NCBI GenBank assembly: GCA_045629485.1
Contig: JAZQRF010000156.1
Span: 1-10,525, forward strand
Reading direction: 5' to 3'
Length of the DNA stretch: 10,525 bases
From: Pseudopedobacter sp045629485
GTDB lineage: Bacteria > Bacteroidota > Bacteroidia > Sphingobacteriales > Sphingobacteriaceae
In this document: in pieces, positions 6,800 to 10,525 of the stretch
Numbering within the stretch: the stretch's first letter is position 1
How the letters are laid out: every line of letters begins with the position of its first letter
Position numbers and translations under genes: made by a program
The notes under the pieces: generated by a model
Databases searched by the model: none
The model's input: only the letters and a program-made list of their open reading frames with translations
Told to the model about the DNA's origin: nothing

Positions 6800-9001
6800 A
6801 TGAAATTAGAAATGTCCTTTTTTAAGAAGTTGCCAGTTTTGCTGATTACAACATGCTTTACCGGTAATATTGCCGCTCAAACGATTAATATTCCTGTTGA
6901 AACACAAAACAATGCGTTGGTTTTGCAGGCTGATGCAAATAAAAACCTGGGTATTATTTATTTTGGAGAAAAGCTCCACACTTCCGCCGAATATGAATAC
7001 ATCCCTTCAGCCTATAAGCAAACGGATGATTATACAGGAGTTTTAAATTCGGCCTATACTTCATCCGGGTCAAGAAACCTGATGGAACCTGCGATAACGG
7101 TAACCCATGCAGATGGCAATAACTCGCTGGATTTAAGGTATGTTAGCCATAAGGTAGAGAAAAAGGATGCCAATGTAGCTGTAACCAGCATTTTATTGAA
7201 AGATCCGGTCTATAATTTTGAAGTTACCCTATATTATAAAACATATTTTAAGGAAGATGTAACCGAGCAGTGGAGCGTTATTAAACACAAAGAAAAGGGA
7301 AATGTAACGCTGCATAAATTTGCCTCAGCTAATCTGTATATCAAAGCAGAGAGTTATTGGTTAAAGCAATTTTATGGCGATTGGGCCAAAGAGATGCAGT
7401 TTGAAGAAAGCAAGCTGACACACGGTATTAAAACGCTCGATACTAAATTGGGTACCAGGCCAAACTTGTTCCAGCCCTCTGTTTTTATGGTTTCGCTGGA
7501 TAAAGCTGCTACAGAAGATGAAGGGAAAGTCCTTTATGGTGCCCTGGAGTATAGTGGTAATTTCCGTATAGATCTGGAGCTGGACAACCGGAATAATTTG
7601 AGAATTATTGCAGGAATAAATAACTATGCTTCGCCTTATACGTTAAAACCCAATGAAGAATTTGTTACCCCTGCATTTTTATATACTTTCTCTGATAAAG
7701 GAAAAGGAGATGCCAGCAGGAAGCTGCATAGCTGGGCCCGTAACTATAAATTACTGGACGGAAAAGGAGAAAGATTAACCTTGTTGAATAATTGGGAAGC
7801 CACTTATTTTGATTTTAATGAAAATAAACTTTTTGGCTTGTTAAAAGATACCAAAAAGTTAGGGGTAGATCTTTTCCTGCTGGATGATGGCTGGTTTGCC
7901 AATAAGTATCCAAGGAATGGCGATACAGCAGGTTTGGGCGACTGGGAAGAGAATCGGGAAAAATTACCCAATGGCATTTCATCATTGGTAAAAGAGGCAA
8001 AAAACAACGATGTAAAATTTGGAATCTGGATAGAGCCTGAAATGATAAATCCTAAAAGCCAGCTATACGAAAAGCATCCGGATTGGGTGATTAAGCAACC
8101 TAACAGGGAAGAATATTATTTCAGAAACCAGCTTGTACTAGACCTAAGCAATCCTAAAGTACAGGATTTTGTTTACGGCGTCGTAGATGATTTATTTACG
8201 AAGGACCCGGAACTGGCTTACATTAAGTGGGATTGTAACGCAGTGATATACAATGCACACTCCCCATATCTAAAAAATCAGTCGCATTTTTACATAGAGT
8301 ATATGCGTGGTTTGTATAAAGTGCTGGAAAAAATAAGGGCAAAATACCCAACAGTACCTATGATGCTTTGTTCTGGTGGCGGCGGCAGGGTAGATTATTC
8401 GGCCTTACAATATTTTCAGGAATACTGGCCCAGCGATAATACCGATCCGTTAGAAAGGATTTTTATGCAATGGGAATATTCGTATTTTTATCCTGCCATC
8501 AGCTCTTCAAATCATGTAACCGACTGGGGAAAACAACCCATAAAGTTCCGTACAGACGTAGCAATGATGGGAAAATTGGGATTTGATATTGTAGTGAACC
8601 ATTTGAATCAGCAAGACTTGACCTTTTGCCAGGATGCTATTAAAACCTACGACAACCTAAAGCCCATCATCTGGCAAGGAGATCAATACCGTTTAGCTAA
8701 TCCTACAGCAGGCGATGTGGCGTCTGTGCTTTATTTAAATGAAGCTAAAAGTACCGGGGTAATATTTAATTATTTGGTAAACAATCGTTACGGTGCAGGA
8801 AGCAAACATCCATTGAAATTGAAAGACCTTAAACCAGGCAGCAGGTATAGAATTACTGAGGTTAACTTGTATCCGGGCACTTCTTCCAGTATAAATGCAG
8901 ACAAGACTTATACAGGAGATTTTTTAATGAAGATAGGGTTTAATCCAGATGTAAGGGCGGGAAGGACGAGTGTGGTATTGTACCTGGAAGAAATTAATTG
9001 A
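6800..9001 (+). CDS. GH36 alpha-galactosidase, secreted
   Basis: The 733-residue product has an N-terminal beta-sandwich of about 45-285, a TIM barrel of about 295-640 and a C-terminal beta domain, the complete GH36 layout. GH36 retains configuration and releases terminal alpha-galactose. Key residues are D362-D363 in LDDGWF, the nucleophile D478 in YIKWDCN, the CSGGGGRVD motif at 524-532, and the acid/base D546 in YWPSDNTDP. A signal peptide is clear (KK, hydrophobic stretch, probable cut after A26 in NIAAQ), although many bacterial GH36 enzymes are cytoplasmic. An in-frame ATG at 6812 (MSFFKK) also leaves a full signal peptide and is an equally good start. The gap to GH97 is 42 bp. With GH97 it makes two exported alpha-galactosidase-type enzymes in one operon, probably for different linkages or contexts. 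Confidence 0.95.
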   Translation: MKLEMSFFKKLPVLLITTCFTGNIAAQTINIPVETQNNALVLQADANKNLGIIYFGEKLHTSAEYEYIPSAYKQTDDYTGVLNSAYTSSGSRNLMEPAITVTHADGNNSLDLRYVSHKVEKKDANVAVTSILLKDPVYNFEVTLYYKTYFKEDVTEQWSVIKHKEKGNVTLHKFASANLYIKAESYWLKQFYGDWAKEMQFEESKLTHGIKTLDTKLGTRPNLFQPSVFMVSLDKAATEDEGKVLYGALEYSGNFRIDLELDNRNNLRIIAGINNYASPYTLKPNEEFVTPAFLYTFSDKGKGDASRKLHSWARNYKLLDGKGERLTLLNNWEATYFDFNENKLFGLLKDTKKLGVDLFLLDDGWFANKYPRNGDTAGLGDWEENREKLPNGISSLVKEAKNNDVKFGIWIEPEMINPKSQLYEKHPDWVIKQPNREEYYFRNQLVLDLSNPKVQDFVYGVVDDLFTKDPELAYIKWDCNAVIYNAHSPYLKNQSHFYIEYMRGLYKVLEKIRAKYPTVPMMLCSGGGGRVDYSALQYFQEYWPSDNTDPLERIFMQWEYSYFYPAISSSNHVTDWGKQPIKFRTDVAMMGKLGFDIVVNHLNQQDLTFCQDAIKTYDNLKPIIWQGDQYRLANPTAGDVASVLYLNEAKSTGVIFNYLVNNRYGAGSKHPLKLKDLKPGSRYRITEVNLYPGTSSSINADKTYTGDFLMKIGFNPDVRAGRTSVVLYLEEIN

Positions 9002-9023
9002 TATATTTATATTCACTCTTGAA

Positions 9024-9923
9024 ATGATTCAAAAACGAAGAGATTTTATAAAAACATTTGGGACTCTTACTTTAGGCGCTGGTGCAGTTGTCGTTTCTCC
9101 ACAATTGTTTGCCTTTAAAAGGAGTAAGTTTGATATTTCTTTAGCTCAATGGTCATTACATAAATCACTGTTTGCGGGGAAATTAGACAATCTTAATTTT
9201 CCGGTAAAAGCAAAAAGGGATTTCAATATCAATATTGTTGAGTATGTAAATGTGTTTTTTAACAAAAAGGAAAAGGACACCAATTATTTAAAAGAATTAC
9301 TTTTGAGAACCCAGGATAATGGCGTCTTTAATCATCTTATTATGGTAGACGGCGAAGGGGATTTAGCGAGTTTTTCTGATAAAGAACGCTTAAAATCAGT
9401 AGAGAATCATTATAAATGGATTGATGCGATTAAGTTTTTAGGAGGAAAATCTATTAGAGTAAACGCAAGTGGCCACGGAAATGCCGCAGACGTAAAAGCT
9501 GCAGCTGTTGATGGTCTTGGGAAACTTACAGAATATGGCCAAAAAAACAAGATTAATGTAATTGTAGAGAATCATGGAGGATTATCTTCTAATGGTGCAT
9601 GGTTGGCAGATGTTATAAAACAGGTTAATAATAAATATTGCGGCACATTGCCAGATTTTGGGAATTTTAGAATAAATGATAAGGAAGAATATGATAAATA
9701 TTTAGGAGTACAAGATTTGATGCCTTATGCAAAAGGTGTAAGTGCAAAAACTTATAACCTAAATGATAAAGGCTATGAAACAGATATTGATTACGATAGA
9801 ATGTTTGAGATCATAAATGAATCTCGCTGGAAAGGAATTATCGGAATTGAATACGAGGGAGATCATCTGAGTGAGGATGAAGGTATCCGGGTCACTAAGA
9901 AGTTGATAGAGCGTTATATATAA
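9024..9923 (+). CDS. Tat-exported sugar phosphate isomerase/epimerase-like TIM-barrel protein
   Basis: The 300-residue product begins with a twin-arginine motif (KRRDFIKTFG) and a hydrophobic stretch ending near LFAF, so it is probably exported folded. The rest resembles the AP-endonuclease-2-like TIM barrel (xylose isomerase-like, PF01261 type). Probable metal ligands are E182 in VENHGG, D211 in LPDFGNF and E276 in GIEYEGD. Its substrate is unknown. Sugar phosphates are not expected in the periplasm, so the usual product name is probably misleading. Related folds act on free sugars, on keto-sugars, or as lyases in C-deglycosylation and 3-keto-glycoside cleavage. The frame is open from 8970, but that start would overlap GH36 by 32 bp and place 18 extra residues before the Tat motif, so 9024 is chosen. 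Hand-counted GC in seven sampled rows is about 30%, well below its neighbours. Confidence 0.88.
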   Translation: MIQKRRDFIKTFGTLTLGAGAVVVSPQLFAFKRSKFDISLAQWSLHKSLFAGKLDNLNFPVKAKRDFNINIVEYVNVFFNKKEKDTNYLKELLLRTQDNGVFNHLIMVDGEGDLASFSDKERLKSVENHYKWIDAIKFLGGKSIRVNASGHGNAADVKAAAVDGLGKLTEYGQKNKINVIVENHGGLSSNGAWLADVIKQVNNKYCGTLPDFGNFRINDKEEYDKYLGVQDLMPYAKGVSAKTYNLNDKGYETDIDYDRMFEIINESRWKGIIGIEYEGDHLSEDEGIRVTKKLIERYI

Positions 9924-9925
9924 AT

Positions 9926-10525
9926 ATGTTTAAAAGAACTTATAAAAAACTATTAATAGCTGTAATAGTATTATCCTGTCTGAATGTTTCAGCCCTGGAA
10001 AACTATAAATCCACTCAGGGTTTAACCAGTGGGAAGGAGCAGGATGTTTTAGGTAAATTAATCCTTCCGGCTATATTTACAGATCATATGGTTTTGCAAC
10101 AGGAAACGGATGTTGTTTTCTGGGGCAAATCAGCTCCAGGAGAAGAAGTGTACATTAATACCGGTTGGGACAAACATACCTATCAAACCCAAGCTAAAGA
10201 AACAGGCGATTGGGAAATTAAAGTTAGAACGCCGTCTTATGGCGGTCCGTATACGGTGAATGTATCTGTGCCTGGTGGCGAAGCACTTACGCTTAAAGAT
10301 GTGTTGATTGGAGAAGTATGGCTATGCTCCGGACAATCCAATATGGAAATGCCACCGGCAGGCTGGGGAAAAATCATCAACTATGAAAAGGAAATCGCAG
10401 AAGCAAACTACCCGGAGATAAGGTTGCTGCAGGCGGAACATGTCACCAGCGACTTTCCTTTAAACGATGTTAAATTAAATAATGGCGGAAGCTGGCAGCC
10501 TTGTACTCCTGAAAGCGTCGCAGAG
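9926..10525 (+). CDS. Sialate O-acetylesterase-like (SASA/SGNH) carbohydrate esterase, 3' end outside window
   Basis: The frame is open for 200 codons from the ATG at 9926 to the window edge. After an export signal (FKRTYKK and a short hydrophobic core) comes LPAIFTDHMVLQQ, the typical start of the family, then a small beta domain and DVLIGEVWLCSGQSNMEMP. S138 in GQSN is the catalytic nucleophile; the later Asp/His partners lie off the window. Such enzymes, about 500-650 residues, deacetylate sugars. Members beside GH95 in plant-glycan loci act on acetylated xyloglucan (CE20 type), so sialic acid need not be the substrate. C18 in VIVLSC could be lipidated, although cleavage after VSA is also possible. 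About 25 unconserved residues separate the signal from the conserved core. The gene starts 2 bp after the preceding stop. Confidence 0.92.
   Translation, partial: MFKRTYKKLLIAVIVLSCLNVSALENYKSTQGLTSGKEQDVLGKLILPAIFTDHMVLQQETDVVFWGKSAPGEEVYINTGWDKHTYQTQAKETGDWEIKVRTPSYGGPYTVNVSVPGGEALTLKDVLIGEVWLCSGQSNMEMPPAGWGKIINYEKEIAEANYPEIRLLQAEHVTSDFPLNDVKLNNGGSWQPCTPESVAE

Larger units (their letters stand above)
2426..10525 (+). other. Predicted operon of exported glycan-degrading enzymes (partial PUL)
   Basis: Five same-strand genes follow one another with gaps of 12, 42, 22 and 2 bp and no terminator between them: GH95, GH97, GH36, an isomerase-like TIM barrel and an SASA-type esterase. Each product starts with a Sec-type, lipoprotein-type or Tat-type export signal, so the set would act in the periplasm or at the outer membrane. 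All three glycosidases are exo-acting on alpha-linked fucose or galactose, and the esterase would remove blocking acetyl groups. The operon continues beyond the right edge. SusC/SusD transporters and backbone-cutting enzymes, which would define a full PUL, are not in view. Confidence 0.8.

Noticed and set aside
8970..9023. Earlier start for the isomerase-like gene overlapping the GH36 end
   Set aside because: It would put 18 residues ahead of the Tat motif and overlap the GH36 stop by 32 bp; ATG at 9024 places the twin arginines at positions 5-6.
1..10525. CRISPR arrays, insertion sequences, tRNA genes, toxin-antitoxin or phage-defence genes
   Set aside because: I saw no regularly spaced repeats, transposase motifs, tRNA-like cloverleaf sequence or defence-type domains on either strand.

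Overview
The window looks like Bacteroidota chromosome, most plausibly Sphingobacteriaceae (Pedobacter or a relative). The evidence is indirect: moderately AT-rich DNA, almost no Shine-Dalgarno sequences, AT-rich leaders before start codons, and a run of secreted glycan-degrading enzymes typical of polysaccharide utilization loci (PULs). No rRNA, tRNA, CRISPR array, transposase or integrase was seen. All genes lie on the + strand.

Left part (1-2078): the tail of a GIY-YIG family protein enters from the left edge. It is followed by a cytoplasmic short-chain dehydrogenase/reductase (SDR, 243-1016), a convincing intrinsic terminator (1034-1069), and an AraC-family regulator (1161-2078). An SDR beside an AraC regulator is a common Bacteroidota pairing, so the regulator probably controls the SDR, although the terminator separates the two transcripts.

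Junction (2079-2425): 347 bp without a gene. It is AT-rich and carries two copies of a 16-bp direct repeat, the second ending 7 bp before the next start codon.

Right part (2426-10525, running off the edge): a tight operon of five genes with gaps of 12, 42, 22 and 2 bp, every product bearing an export signal. They are a GH95 alpha-L-fucosidase/alpha-L-galactosidase, a GH97 enzyme of the retaining (alpha-galactosidase) type, a secreted GH36 alpha-galactosidase, a Tat-exported sugar-phosphate-isomerase-like TIM barrel, and the first 200 codons of a sialate O-acetylesterase-like (SGNH/SASA) esterase. Together they would strip alpha-linked fucose/galactose side chains and O-acetyl groups from a decorated glycan in the periplasm. 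A plant hemicellulose or pectin is the likeliest substrate, with a host-type fucosylated and alpha-galactosylated glycan as the alternative. No SusC/SusD pair, endo-acting enzyme or dedicated PUL sensor lies in the window, so the backbone cannot be named.

Most of the window is recognisable biology. The points most worth a second look are the exported isomerase-like protein, which cannot be meeting sugar phosphates in the periplasm and is clearly AT-richer than its neighbours; the apparent Asn-to-Asp change in the GH95 active-site motif; and the presence of two exported alpha-galactosidase-type enzymes from unrelated families.
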